The notes: generated from the sequence alone by a model not told the origin. Shown: positions 26,398 through 34,516, counted from the stretch's first letter. The stretch is 47,934 nt of DNA from JAWXCE01 sp034440495 (GCA_034440495.1 JAWXCE010000077.1:1-47934), one strand, 5' to 3'. Translations and numbers: made by a program.

Positions 26398-27687
26398 GTG
26401 TTCGCATCCTTCTTCCCAAAACCGAAATTGTTTTTGTGGTCAGCGATTGCCTGGTCTGCGCTGTGCATTGCGCTTTGGTACATGTTTGCGGGCGATTTAG
26501 GATCGTCGCTGAGTTTGGGCGGGCTGTTCGGCTACGGCTATCCGGCTGAGTTACCGCCAACCGCTGACGAGGCGCAGAAGGCGCTATTCGTCGCCACCAC
26601 CGACTCAGCCAGCACGATCTGGGTCTATCAATACATGATCCTCTGCATGACGGCGTTCACGGCGTTCTGGGGATGGGCCGCGCCGCATCGCTGGTTCTGG
26701 TGGTCGGTGGCGGTGTCGGCCGTCATTATCTTCATCACCTGGTTTCAGGTGCAACTGGACGTGCTCATTAACAACTGGTTCGGCACGTTTTACGATTTGA
26801 TCCAGCGCGCGCTCGGTACGCCCCGCAGCGTGTCTCTGGGAGAGTATTACGGAGAACTCGCAACATTCGCCACCATTGCGCTCACTTACATAACCGTCGC
26901 GGTCTTCTCTGAATTCATCGTCAGCCACTACATATTCCGCTGGCGCACGGCGATGAACGAATACTACACGGCGAACTGGCAGAAGCTGCGCCAGATCGAA
27001 GGCGCCTCGCAGCGCGTGCAGGAAGATACGATGCGTTTCGCCACCATCATGGAGAGGCTTGGCGTCAAGTTTATCGAATCTCTCATGACGCTCGTCGCCT
27101 TTATTCCGATTTTGTGGGCGCTGTCAGCGTTTGTTAAAGAATTGCCGTTGATTGGCGAAGTTTCCCAGGCGCTGGTTTTCGTGGCGATCATTTGGTCGAT
27201 CTTTGGCACTGGACTGCTTGCGCTTGCAGGCATCCGTTTGCCTGGACTAGAGTTCCGCAATCAGCGCGTGGAAGCCTCCTATCGCAAGGAGCTGGTGCTG
27301 GGCGAGGATGATGCAGTAAGGGCGCAACCGCCAACCCTCGGCGCGCTGTTCACGAATGTGCGCGAGAACTATTTCCGTCTGTACTTTAACTACTTATACT
27401 TCAACGTCTTCCGCTTCGGATATTTGCAGGCAAGCGTGCTGGTCGCTTATGTCGCTTTGGGGCCGACCCTTGTCGCCGGCGCGATCACGCTTGGCGTCAT
27501 GCAGCAGATCGTGCGCGCCTTCGGGCAGGTGCAATCCTCGTTTCAGTTTCTCGTGTCGTCATGGACGACAATTGTGGAGCTGATCTCGATTTACAAGCGG
27601 CTTCAGGCGTTCGAGGCGGTACTGCATTCGGAGCCTCTATCCGGCATCGAACTGGAGGTAAATGCGCCGCCCGCGCCCGCTGAATGA
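26398..27687 (+). CDS. sbmA: SbmA/BacA family peptide transporter
   Basis: Inner-membrane, proton-driven importer of peptides and peptide antibiotics. In rhizobia the BacA relative protects against host NCR peptides and is also linked to very-long-chain lipid A. 429 residues, about 7-8 membrane spans. Family motifs: 'VQLDVLINNWFGTFYDLIQ', 'FIVSHYIFRWRTAMNEYY', 'RIEGASQRVQEDTMRFA'-like region (here 'RQIEGASQRVQEDTMRF') and 'QVQSSFQFLVSSWTTIVELI'. GTG start at 26398 with GAGG seven bases upstream. Its place inside a urease locus is unusual. Confidence 0.92.
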   Translation: MFASFFPKPKLFLWSAIAWSALCIALWYMFAGDLGSSLSLGGLFGYGYPAELPPTADEAQKALFVATTDSASTIWVYQYMILCMTAFTAFWGWAAPHRWFWWSVAVSAVIIFITWFQVQLDVLINNWFGTFYDLIQRALGTPRSVSLGEYYGELATFATIALTYITVAVFSEFIVSHYIFRWRTAMNEYYTANWQKLRQIEGASQRVQEDTMRFATIMERLGVKFIESLMTLVAFIPILWALSAFVKELPLIGEVSQALVFVAIIWSIFGTGLLALAGIRLPGLEFRNQRVEASYRKELVLGEDDAVRAQPPTLGALFTNVRENYFRLYFNYLYFNVFRFGYLQASVLVAYVALGPTLVAGAITLGVMQQIVRAFGQVQSSFQFLVSSWTTIVELISIYKRLQAFEAVLHSEPLSGIELEVNAPPAPAE

Positions 27688-27689
27688 GA

Positions 27690-27705
27690 TGGCGCGCCGT
27701 TTGCT
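27690..27705 (+). promoter_or_regulatory. Candidate sigma-54 promoter upstream of ureA
   Basis: TGGCGC-GCCGT-TTGCT. The invariant GG and GC are 10 bases apart, as required for -24/-12 promoters, and 5 of 6 bases of TGGCAC plus all of TTGCW match. The predicted start, about 12 bases after the -12 GC, is near 27716, leaving a 28-base leader before the ureA ATG. Would place ureA onward under nitrogen (RpoN) control. No clear enhancer dyad seen in the upstream sbmA end. Confidence 0.45.
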
Positions 27706-27744
27706 ACTCGTATAATTAATTGCATCCGCTGAACCAGGAAGCCC

Positions 27745-28047
27745 ATGAACCTGACGCCGCGTGAAAAAGACAAGCTGCTGATCTCGATGGCCGCCGTGGT
27801 CGCGCGGCGTCGCCTTGAGCGCGGCGTGAAGCTCAACCACCCCGAGGCTATCGCCCTCATCAGCGATTTTGTCATGGAGGGCGCGCGTGACGGCCGCTCG
27901 GTCTCCGAGATGATGAGCGCGGGCGCGCATGTGGTGCGGCGCGATCAGGTGATGGAGGGCGTCGCCGAGATGATCCACGACGTGCAGGTCGAGGCGACCT
28001 TCCCCGACGGCACCAAGCTCGTCACCGTCCACAACCCTATACGGTGA
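27745..28047 (+). CDS. ureA: Urease gamma subunit
   Basis: Smallest structural subunit of nickel urease, 100 residues, exact family length. Signature 'MNLTPREKDKLLISMAAVVA', 'LNHPEAIALISDFVMEGARD', 'HVVRRDQVMEGV' and the end 'FPDGTKLVTVHNPI'. AGGA at 7-10 bases before the ATG. Separate gamma and beta genes are the usual bacterial arrangement, but here a foreign-looking frame lies between them. Confidence 0.97.
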   Translation: MNLTPREKDKLLISMAAVVARRRLERGVKLNHPEAIALISDFVMEGARDGRSVSEMMSAGAHVVRRDQVMEGVAEMIHDVQVEATFPDGTKLVTVHNPIR

Positions 28048-28053
28048 GCCATT

Positions 28054-28434
28054 ATGCACGTAGACCCATCTAGCCATTTTGAGGATTTGGAACAAATCGT
28101 AAAAAATTTAGAGGAATTTAAGAGTGATGAGGGTTTGAAAGCAAATTCTGGAAAATTCGCGATATTGGTAGAGAAAAATATTCTCACTGGTTGTCTGTAC
28201 TCAAGAAAATTGAGTGAACATGGAGCCATTCATATAAGTCTTAAAAAAGAAAGAGTGGGCGCTTACGATTTTAAATCTATCATCGATATGATACTTCATT
28301 CCAATTATCTATATACGCAACCGCAATGCCTTGATCTAGGTATCGATTTTAAAACTCCAGAAAAAAAAGATAGAAACCTAAAATATAACGAATTTATCAA
28401 GATATTTTCCAAAATTTTGGCGGCTAGACAATGA
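28054..28434 (+). CDS. AT-rich orphan protein inserted between ureA and ureB
   Basis: 126 residues, no family recognised. Composition (many Lys, Ile, Asn, Phe) and base content are far more AT-rich than every neighbouring urease gene, indicating recent acquisition. Begins 6 bases after ureA and overlaps the ureB ATG by 4 bases (ATGA), so it is neatly fitted into the operon. Soluble, mixed alpha/beta, with a single N-proximal Glu/Lys-rich helix ('DLEQIVKNLEEFKSDEG'). No signal peptide. The gene looks intact. Confidence 0.7.
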   Translation: MHVDPSSHFEDLEQIVKNLEEFKSDEGLKANSGKFAILVEKNILTGCLYSRKLSEHGAIHISLKKERVGAYDFKSIIDMILHSNYLYTQPQCLDLGIDFKTPEKKDRNLKYNEFIKIFSKILAARQ

Positions 28435-28736
28435 TCCCCGGTGAAATCATGCCTGCCGACGGCGAGATCGAGTTGAACGCGGGCCGCGCGACGGTCACGC
28501 TCACCGTCGCCAACACCGGCGACCGGCCGATCCAGGTGGGCAGCCACTACCACTTCTTCGAGACCAACCCGGCGCTCAGCTTCGAACGCGACAAGGCGCG
28601 CGGCTTCCGCCTCGACATCGCGGCGGGTACTGCGGTGCGCTTCGAGCCGGGCCAATCGCGCACCGTGACGCTCGTCGAAATCACCGGCGACCGCGTCATC
28701 TATGGTTTCAGGCAAGCTGTAATGGGGAAGATGTGA
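28431..28736 (+). CDS. ureB: Urease beta subunit
   Basis: Structural beta subunit, 101 residues. Signature 'MIPGEIMPADGEIELNAGR', 'VANTGDRPIQVGSHYHFFE', 'GTAVRFEPGQSRTV' and 'VYGFRQAVMGKM'-like end (here 'IYGFRQAVMGKM'). Its ATG overlaps the preceding AT-rich gene by 4 bases. A toxin-antitoxin pair separates it from ureC, to which it is normally adjacent. Confidence 0.97.
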   Translation: MIPGEIMPADGEIELNAGRATVTLTVANTGDRPIQVGSHYHFFETNPALSFERDKARGFRLDIAAGTAVRFEPGQSRTVTLVEITGDRVIYGFRQAVMGKM

Positions 28737-28798
28737 AATTTGAAAATTCTTAGAAATGCGATAAAGTAAGGAGAATAGCGTTTTGTAAGGAATATTAA

Positions 28799-29083
28799 AT
28801 GCGTCATGAAGCGACCATTACGTCAAAAGGGCAAATCACCATTCCCGCCGCACTCCGGGCGAAGTGGAATCTCAAGGACGGCGACAAGGTGGAAATTTAC
28901 AGCGACGCCGACGGTAACGTACTGATGCGGCAAAGAAACCTGCCCCCTACGGCCGTTTTTGAGCGTTTCAAGGATGAGGTCATGGTTGCCCGTTATGCAA
29001 CGGATGATGAAGCTATGGCGGCGGCTATTCATGCAAAAGATATGCGTTCAAAAGGCAAGGGTCGCGCAAATGATCGGGATTGA
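28799..29083 (+). CDS. AbrB/MazE-type antitoxin
   Basis: 94 residues with an N-terminal SpoVT-AbrB swapped-hairpin DNA-binding domain ('ATITSKGQITIPAALRAKWN', 'GDKVEIYSDADG') and a C-terminal segment expected to wrap the toxin. AAGGA ribosome binding site. Overlaps the downstream PIN toxin by 14 bases, the standard VapBC layout. Likely autoregulates its promoter in the 62-base AT-rich gap after ureB. Confidence 0.88.
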   Translation: MRHEATITSKGQITIPAALRAKWNLKDGDKVEIYSDADGNVLMRQRNLPPTAVFERFKDEVMVARYATDDEAMAAAIHAKDMRSKGKGRANDRD

Positions 29084-29468
29084 CAGCAACGTCTTGTTGC
29101 GCGCGATCACGAATGATGACCTCCAGCAAACTCCGATAGCGCGTAAATTTCTCGCTAGCCTTACCCCAGCGTATCCCGGTGTCATTAGCAGCGTAGTTTT
29201 GGCGGAGCTTACCTGGACGTTGCGCACCAACTTTAATCGCAAGCGCGACGATGTACTGAACCGCATTAACGTGTTGCTAAAAAGCAACTCTTATCATTTT
29301 CCCGATATGGTCGCCGCAAATCGCGCGCTGGAAAACTGCAGGCGGCATAAACTGGAGTTTGGAGATGCACTTATCGGCGAACTTGACCTGGCCGCACGCG
29401 CACATACGACGATGACTTTTGACGCGGAAGCGTCGAAAACGCCCGTATTCACCTTGTTAAAATTATAG
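29070..29468 (+). CDS. vapC: PIN-domain ribonuclease toxin (VapC-like)
   Basis: 132 residues. The acidic PIN residues are in place: Asp5 in 'MIGIDSNVLLRA', Glu46 in 'VVLAELTW', Asp99 in 'EFGDALIG' and Asp118 in 'MTFDAEAS'. These would coordinate Mg/Mn for RNA cleavage. A longer frame upstream is open, but the ATG at 29070 gives the family start and the usual overlap with the antitoxin. Both genes look intact. The cassette lies between ureB and ureC in the same direction, so the locus could be addiction-stabilised. Confidence 0.9.
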   Translation: MIGIDSNVLLRAITNDDLQQTPIARKFLASLTPAYPGVISSVVLAELTWTLRTNFNRKRDDVLNRINVLLKSNSYHFPDMVAANRALENCRRHKLEFGDALIGELDLAARAHTTMTFDAEASKTPVFTLLKL

Positions 29469-29476
29469 TATTTAAC

Positions 29477-31192
29477 ATGCCGGTAAAAATCACCCGCGCC
29501 GCCTACGCCGATATGTTCGGCCCCACCACCGGCGACCGGGTGCGGCTTGCCGACACCGAGCTGTTCATCCAGGTCGAGCGCGATTTTACCACCTATGGCG
29601 AGGAGGTGAAGTTCGGCGGCGGCAAGGTTATCCGCGACGGCATGGGGCAAAGCCAGCGCACGCGGGCGGAAGGCGCCGTCGATACGGTCATCACCAATGC
29701 GCTGATCGTCGATCACTGGGGCATCGTGAAGGCTGACATTGGCCTCAAGAGCGGGCGCATCGCGGCCATTGGCAAGGCGGGCAACCCGGATATTCAGCCC
29801 GGCGTCACCATTATCATCGGGCCGGGCACGGAAGTCATCGCGGGCGAAGCCAAGATCGTCACGGCGGGCGGTTTCGACTGCCATATCCATTTCATCTGCC
29901 CGCAGCAGATCGACGAGGCGCTGATGTCCGGCGTCACCACCATGCTGGGCGGCGGCACCGGCCCGGCGACCGGCACCAACGCCACCACATGCACGCCCGG
30001 CCCATGGCATATCGAGATGATGCTGCGCGCCGCAGACGCATTCCCGATGAATCTCGCCTTCGCGGGCAAGGGCAATGCCGCCCTCCCTGCCGCGCTGGAG
30101 GAGCAAATTCTCGCCGGGGTCTGTGCGCTCAAGCTGCATGAGGACTGGGGCACGACGCCCGCCGCCATTGATTGTTGTCTCTCCGTCGCCGACGCGCATG
30201 ACGTGCAGGTGATGCTGCACTCCGACACGCTGAACGAAAGCGGCTTTGTGGAGGACACCGTCGCGGCGTTCAAGGGCCGCACCATCCACGCTTTCCACAC
30301 CGAGGGCGCGGGCGGCGGCCACGCGCCGGACATTATCAAGGTGTGCGGGCTGCCCAATGTGCTGCCCTCATCCACCAACCCGACGCGGCCTTTCACGATC
30401 AACACGCTCGACGAGCATCTCGACATGCTGATGGTGTGCCATCACCTTGACGGCTCCATCCCCGAAGACCTCGCCTTCGCCGAAAGCCGCATCCGCAAGG
30501 AAACCATCGCGGCGGAGGATATCCTGCACGATCTCGGCGCGCTCTCGATGATGGCGTCCGACAGCCAGGCGATGGGCCGCGTCGGCGAAATGATTATCCG
30601 CACCTGGCAGACGGCGCATAAGATGAAAACGCAGCGCGGGGCGTTGGCCGAGGATGTCGGCACGGGCGCGGATAATTTTCGTGTGCGGCGCTACATCGCT
30701 AAATACACGATTAACCCGGCGATAACCCACGGTATGGCGCGCGAGATCGGGTCGGTCGAGGTCGGCAAGCTCGCCGATCTGGTGATCTGGTCTCCGGCGT
30801 TTTTCGGCGTGAAGCCGGACATGGTTATCAAAGGCGGCATGATCGCCGCCGCCGCGATGGGCGATCCGAACGCCTCGATCCCGACACCACAACCGGTACA
30901 TTACCGGCACATGTTCGGCGCATATGGGGCAGCGATGACACAAACCTCGGTCACATTCGTATCAAAAGCGGCGCTCGCAGGCGGGGTCAAGGAACGCTAC
31001 GGTCTTCAGAAAGTGGTCGCGGCGGTGGATAACACGCGCGGCAGGCTGTCAAAAGTAAGCATGATTCACAACGGCGCGACGCCCAACATCGAAGTCGATC
31101 CGGAAACCTACGATGTGCGCGCGGACGGCCAACCGCTCGTGTGCGACCCCGCCAGCGTGCTGCCCATGGCGCAGCGCTATTTCCTGTATTGA
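29477..31192 (+). CDS. ureC: Urease alpha (catalytic) subunit
   Basis: Catalytic subunit hydrolysing urea to ammonia and carbamate at a dinuclear nickel centre. 571 residues, normal length. Nickel ligands are all present: His136/His138 ('DCHIHF'), carbamylated Lys219 ('ALKLHEDW'), His248 ('MLHSDTLNES'), His274 ('AFHTEGAGG') and Asp362 ('ASDSQAMG'). The mobile flap 'MVCHHLD' has Cys321 and His322. Starts 8 bases after the toxin gene. No Shine-Dalgarno sequence is evident in the upstream 'aaattatagtatttaac', so expression may depend on coupling with the toxin gene. Confidence 0.98.
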   Translation: MPVKITRAAYADMFGPTTGDRVRLADTELFIQVERDFTTYGEEVKFGGGKVIRDGMGQSQRTRAEGAVDTVITNALIVDHWGIVKADIGLKSGRIAAIGKAGNPDIQPGVTIIIGPGTEVIAGEAKIVTAGGFDCHIHFICPQQIDEALMSGVTTMLGGGTGPATGTNATTCTPGPWHIEMMLRAADAFPMNLAFAGKGNAALPAALEEQILAGVCALKLHEDWGTTPAAIDCCLSVADAHDVQVMLHSDTLNESGFVEDTVAAFKGRTIHAFHTEGAGGGHAPDIIKVCGLPNVLPSSTNPTRPFTINTLDEHLDMLMVCHHLDGSIPEDLAFAESRIRKETIAAEDILHDLGALSMMASDSQAMGRVGEMIIRTWQTAHKMKTQRGALAEDVGTGADNFRVRRYIAKYTINPAITHGMAREIGSVEVGKLADLVIWSPAFFGVKPDMVIKGGMIAAAAMGDPNASIPTPQPVHYRHMFGAYGAAMTQTSVTFVSKAALAGGVKERYGLQKVVAAVDNTRGRLSKVSMIHNGATPNIEVDPETYDVRADGQPLVCDPASVLPMAQRYFLY

Positions 31193-31200
31193 GGCTCGCG

Positions 31201-31704
31201 ATGCTGATAGCCACACGACTTTTGCAGGCACATGACGCCGCCGCGCCGCTCGACACCGTAACGCTCGACCACGATACGCGCTCCAAACGCCGCTTTCGCG
31301 TCACATCCGACAACGGCCGCGATGTGCTGATCGACCTTGCGGAGGCGGCGCAGCTTGCCCACGGCGCCCGGCTTGAAGTGGACGGCGGCTTCATCGAGAT
31401 GCGCGCCGCGCTTGAGGAGCTGCTTGAAATCCGCGGCGCCGATCCGCTCGCCCTTGCCCGCATCGCATGGCATTTGGGAAACCGCCACACCGCCGCTGAG
31501 ATCACGGCGGACGCGATTTATATACAACCCGATCATGTGCTTGGCGACATGGCGCGCAGACTGGGCGCGGCAACAACCGATGTCATGCGGCTATTCAATC
31601 CCGAAGGCGGCGCTTACGGCGGGCATGGCACACAAGGCCATAACCATCATAAAAAACATGGGCATGCCGAACATGCGCCTCACAACCACCCGGACGGCGA
31701 ATGA
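31201..31704 (+). CDS. ureE: Urease accessory nickel-binding protein UreE
   Basis: Nickel metallochaperone of urease maturation, 167 residues. N-terminal UreE fold followed by 'RIAWHLGNRHTAAEI' and 'ITADAIYIQPDHVLGDMARR', with the conserved nickel-binding His in 'IQPDHVLGD'. The C-terminal tail has nine His in about 28 residues, a metal-buffering tail. Start at the ATG 31201 with GAGG upstream. Overlaps ureF by 4 bases. Confidence 0.95.
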   Translation: MLIATRLLQAHDAAAPLDTVTLDHDTRSKRRFRVTSDNGRDVLIDLAEAAQLAHGARLEVDGGFIEMRAALEELLEIRGADPLALARIAWHLGNRHTAAEITADAIYIQPDHVLGDMARRLGAATTDVMRLFNPEGGAYGGHGTQGHNHHKKHGHAEHAPHNHPDGE

Positions 31705-32420
31705 ACGTGCCCGACGCATCCGCCGCTGACTTGGCAGCGCCGCCGATTGCGCACGACGCGCTCCAGCGCGTCCTTATCCAGACATGGTTTTCGCCCGCCT
31801 TCCCAATTGGCGGTTTCGCTTACAGCCACGGCCTGGAGTTCGCTGTTGAGGCCGGGTCGGTTCAAGACCGCGACAGCTTACAACTATGGATCGGCGATCT
31901 CTTGCGCTACGGTTCGGCGCGCACGGACGCCGCCATCATCGCCGCCGGATGGCATGCGATGCGTGGAGAAGGCTCGTACACGGTCGCCGACATTGCTGAA
32001 CTCAGCGCGGCGTTGCAACCATCCGCCGAACGCTACCTCGAAGCAACGACGCTGGGCCGGTGCTTCATGGACGCGGTTTTCGCTTCCTGGCCTTCGCCGG
32101 AGCTTGCCGAAAGCGCAAATATCAATCCGCTAACCTACCCAACGGCTATTGGGATTGCGGCTGCCGCTCATAGCATCGAACTCACTCTCGTTCTGGAGGC
32201 GTTTACGCTGGCTTTCGTGTCAAATCAGACATCGGCCGCCATCCGCCTCGGCGTGATCGGGCAAACGGATGGCCAGCGCATCATCGCCGCCCTGCTGCCG
32301 GACATTCAAGCGGTGGTGGCTGTACCGCACAATCTGGAAGACATTGGCACATGCACGTTCGCGGCGGACCTCGCCTCTATCCAACACGAAACCCAATACA
32401 CGAGGCTGTTCCGGTCATGA
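31701..32420 (+). CDS. ureF: Urease accessory protein UreF
   Basis: All-helical partner of UreD and UreG in the urease activation complex, 239 residues. Family motifs 'WFSPAFPIGGFAYSHGLE' and 'YPTAIGIAAAAHSI' are present. ATGA overlaps on both sides, with ureE and ureG, indicate tight translational coupling. Confidence 0.95.
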   Translation: MNVPDASAADLAAPPIAHDALQRVLIQTWFSPAFPIGGFAYSHGLEFAVEAGSVQDRDSLQLWIGDLLRYGSARTDAAIIAAGWHAMRGEGSYTVADIAELSAALQPSAERYLEATTLGRCFMDAVFASWPSPELAESANINPLTYPTAIGIAAAAHSIELTLVLEAFTLAFVSNQTSAAIRLGVIGQTDGQRIIAALLPDIQAVVAVPHNLEDIGTCTFAADLASIQHETQYTRLFRS

Positions 32421-33079
32421 CCCAAAGGAAAAGCCCGCACGGCCCGCTCTGCATCGGCATTGGCGGGCCGGTCGGATCGGGGAAAACCGCGCTGACCGAG
32501 GCGCTGTGCAAGCGTTTTCGCGACCGCTTTGATATGTGCGTCATCACCAACGACATCTACACGCGCGAGGACGCCGAAATTCTAATGCGCGCCCAGGCGC
32601 TGCCCTTGGAGCGCATCATGGGCGTCGAAACCGGCGGCTGCCCGCACACCGCCATTCGCGAGGACTGTTCCATTAATCTGCAAGCCATCGCCACGATGCG
32701 TGCGCGCTTCCCCGCGCTGGACATCATCCTCATCGAGTCCGGCGGGGACAATCTCGCCGCCACGTTCTCGCCCGAACTGGCGGACATGACGATTTACATG
32801 ATCGACGTGGCGCAGGGCGAGGAAATTCCTCGCAAGGGCGGGCCGGGCATTACGAAGTCTGACCTGCTTGTCATAAACAAGACTGATCTTGCCCCTTATG
32901 TCGGCGTTCGGCTGGCTGTCATGGAGGAGGACACGAGGCGTATGCGCGGTGAGAAACCATTCGTATTTGCAAGCTTGCGGCGCGGCGAGGGTGTTGAAAC
33001 AATAACTGAATTCATCGAGTATAAAGGCGGTTTTAAAGCTAGAAAGCAGTTTCGTTCAGCAGGTGAAAACTCCGCATAA
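32417..33079 (+). CDS. ureG: Urease accessory GTPase UreG
   Basis: SIMIBI-class GTPase whose GTP-dependent dimer carries nickel to UreDF-urease. 220 residues. P-loop 'GGPVGSGKT' is at 16-24, the nickel-binding 'CPH' motif at Cys75-His77 in 'VETGGCPHTAIRED', then 'ESGGDNLAATFSPELAD' and the guanine-specificity motif 'NKTDL'. I use the ATG at 32417, overlapping ureF by 4 bases. It is the last gene of the urease locus. No obvious terminator follows. Confidence 0.97.
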   Translation: MTQRKSPHGPLCIGIGGPVGSGKTALTEALCKRFRDRFDMCVITNDIYTREDAEILMRAQALPLERIMGVETGGCPHTAIREDCSINLQAIATMRARFPALDIILIESGGDNLAATFSPELADMTIYMIDVAQGEEIPRKGGPGITKSDLLVINKTDLAPYVGVRLAVMEEDTRRMRGEKPFVFASLRRGEGVETITEFIEYKGGFKARKQFRSAGENSA

Positions 33080-33178
33080 ATTTTGACGTATCAAAAATTC
33101 CGACAACCATATACTACTTTGCATGAGCCGCTAATCAAAGACTTACGGTAAAATTTAATTAATCGGATTTTTATTGCC

Positions 33179-33916
33179 ATGCAGTATGGTAGTTACGCTG
33201 ATATGAAAGAATGAGAGTCAGACAACTTTGGTATTTATGACGCTAATACTGCTCATTACTTTAAATCTGAGTTAAAACGGCATGGGGTTGATTGTCAGGG
33301 TATCCGTGTACTCGAGTTTGGTTTTGGCAATGGGACGTTTTTAGGTTTTGCTCGTGATCATGGCGCCGAGGTTACGGGTGTTGAAGTACAGGACGTGCTT
33401 CTAGCGCGGGCTGCGAAAAAACAATTTCACGTGTATAACACCCTGGACAATATTCAGGCTGTATACTCAGCTCATTCATTCGACCTGATTGCTGCTTTCG
33501 ACGTTTTTGAGCATCTTTCCCCTCAGGAAAGCATTGCAGCTTTAACACAAATGAAACAACTAGCAAAACCTGGTGCGCTTTTAATCGCACGGTTTCCAAA
33601 TGGCGACAGCCCCTTCAGCCTTCCCCTTCAACATGGCGACTACACGCACAAAATTGCACTGGGAAAAGGTTGTGTCGATCAAATTTTTCATCAAGGCGGC
33701 TGGGATGTACGTTATCTAGGTGAGCCAACCTGGACATTTTTAAATTTTAGGAGCCGCGTTAAGCATAGTGTTCGGCATATGCTTCGCCGAGGATTGGAAA
33801 AAATTGTTATGGCTCTTTATTTCGGCAACACTCCGCCCGCGACATTTTATCATAACTACATTCTAGCCGCGTCACCTTCCTCAACAAAGACTTTGCCCGC
33901 TCAAATCGTAAACTAA
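33179..33916 (+). pseudogene. Class I SAM-dependent methyltransferase with an in-frame TGA at codon 12
   Basis: From the ATG at 33179 the frame reads 'MQYGSYADMKE', then TGA (33212-33214), then continues open for 233 codons to a TAA at 33914-33916. The downstream part opens with 'ESDNFGIYDANTAHYF' and carries the SAM-binding motif I 'VLEFGFGNGTF' from residue 44, then 'DLIAAFDVFEHLS' and 'PGALLIARFPNGDSPF'. A Trp codon (TGG) is plausible at the TGA. No ATG/GTG/TTG after the stop retains motif I. The first internal GTG (33395) would remove it. So this is either a recent pseudogene, a readthrough case or a sequencing error. Family relatives act in O-antigen/exopolysaccharide or lipid methylation. 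Confidence 0.8.
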
Positions 33917-34392
33917 GTTGCAAGGGATAGCGCTTCGGCGAAACTGAGGCGGCGAGCGCCCTGGCCATCGAAATAGATGAAGGCGAAGCGGCGGCGACGG
34001 GAGGCCATTTTCGCCGGTAGCGGCTTGTAGCTCATGGAGCCGCCGCCGAGATGCGGCGTTATGGAGCCGACATCCACCGCGTCCTCGGTCTCCACGCGCA
34101 ACAGATTGAGCGTTTGGCCATCGCCGGTTTTGCCCGCGAACGGTACGCGCGCGAGGCGGAGGAAACTCGTCGGGTCGTCCGCGCGCGCAAAACCCTCGAT
34201 GAACGCGGCCTCGACCAGATCAAAATCGGGCTCCGGCTGGCGCGGCTCGGGCGCCTGCGTGTTTGAATTATGCGGCGTTTGCCACTGCAGCGCGCGGCGA
34301 GGCGCATTGTGCCCAGGGCCGGGAGCGTGGTCATGATCGGCGTCAGTGTGCTCATGAGGGTGATCGTGTGAATGGACGTGTTGGCGGTGCAT
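33913..34392 (-). CDS. His-rich protein downstream of the guanidine operon
   Basis: 159 residues, no recognised family. The first 28 residues contain ten His ('MHRQHVHSHDHPHEHTDADH'), a typical nickel/zinc-buffering extension. The rest is soluble and ends 'FIYFDGQGARRLSFAEAL'. AGGA lies seven bases before the ATG at 34392, which I prefer to a 16-codon longer reading. It follows the ureohydrolase gene by 124 bases on the same strand. Cyanobacterial guanidine hydrolase requires dedicated HypA/HypB-like nickel chaperones, and none is seen here. This protein, or the urease UreE/UreG set, could play that part; that is inference. The end overlaps the convergent methyltransferase frame by 4 bases. 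Confidence 0.75.
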   Translation of the reverse strand: MHRQHVHSHDHPHEHTDADHDHAPGPGHNAPRRALQWQTPHNSNTQAPEPRQPEPDFDLVEAAFIEGFARADDPTSFLRLARVPFAGKTGDGQTLNLLRVETEDAVDVGSITPHLGGGSMSYKPLPAKMASRRRRFAFIYFDGQGARRLSFAEALSLAT

Positions 34393-34516
34393 GTGCAAAT
34401 CCTGTTTATACTTATAAGCCCGCAACCCAACCCTTCCCATGGAGAGAGAGGGTTACAATGCTAAGGTGGCTAAGACATGCGTTTCCTTCTCATGGCGAGA
34501 GGGACAAAGTAGGGGG

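Noticed and set aside
33083..33115. TTGACG / TATACT pair upstream of the methyltransferase as a sigma-70 promoter
   Set aside because: The spacer is 21 bases, outside the functional range.
33179..33916. TGA read as tryptophan (alternative genetic code)
   Set aside because: Many intact genes here end in TGA (for example at several ATGA overlaps) and encode Trp by TGG, so the standard code applies.
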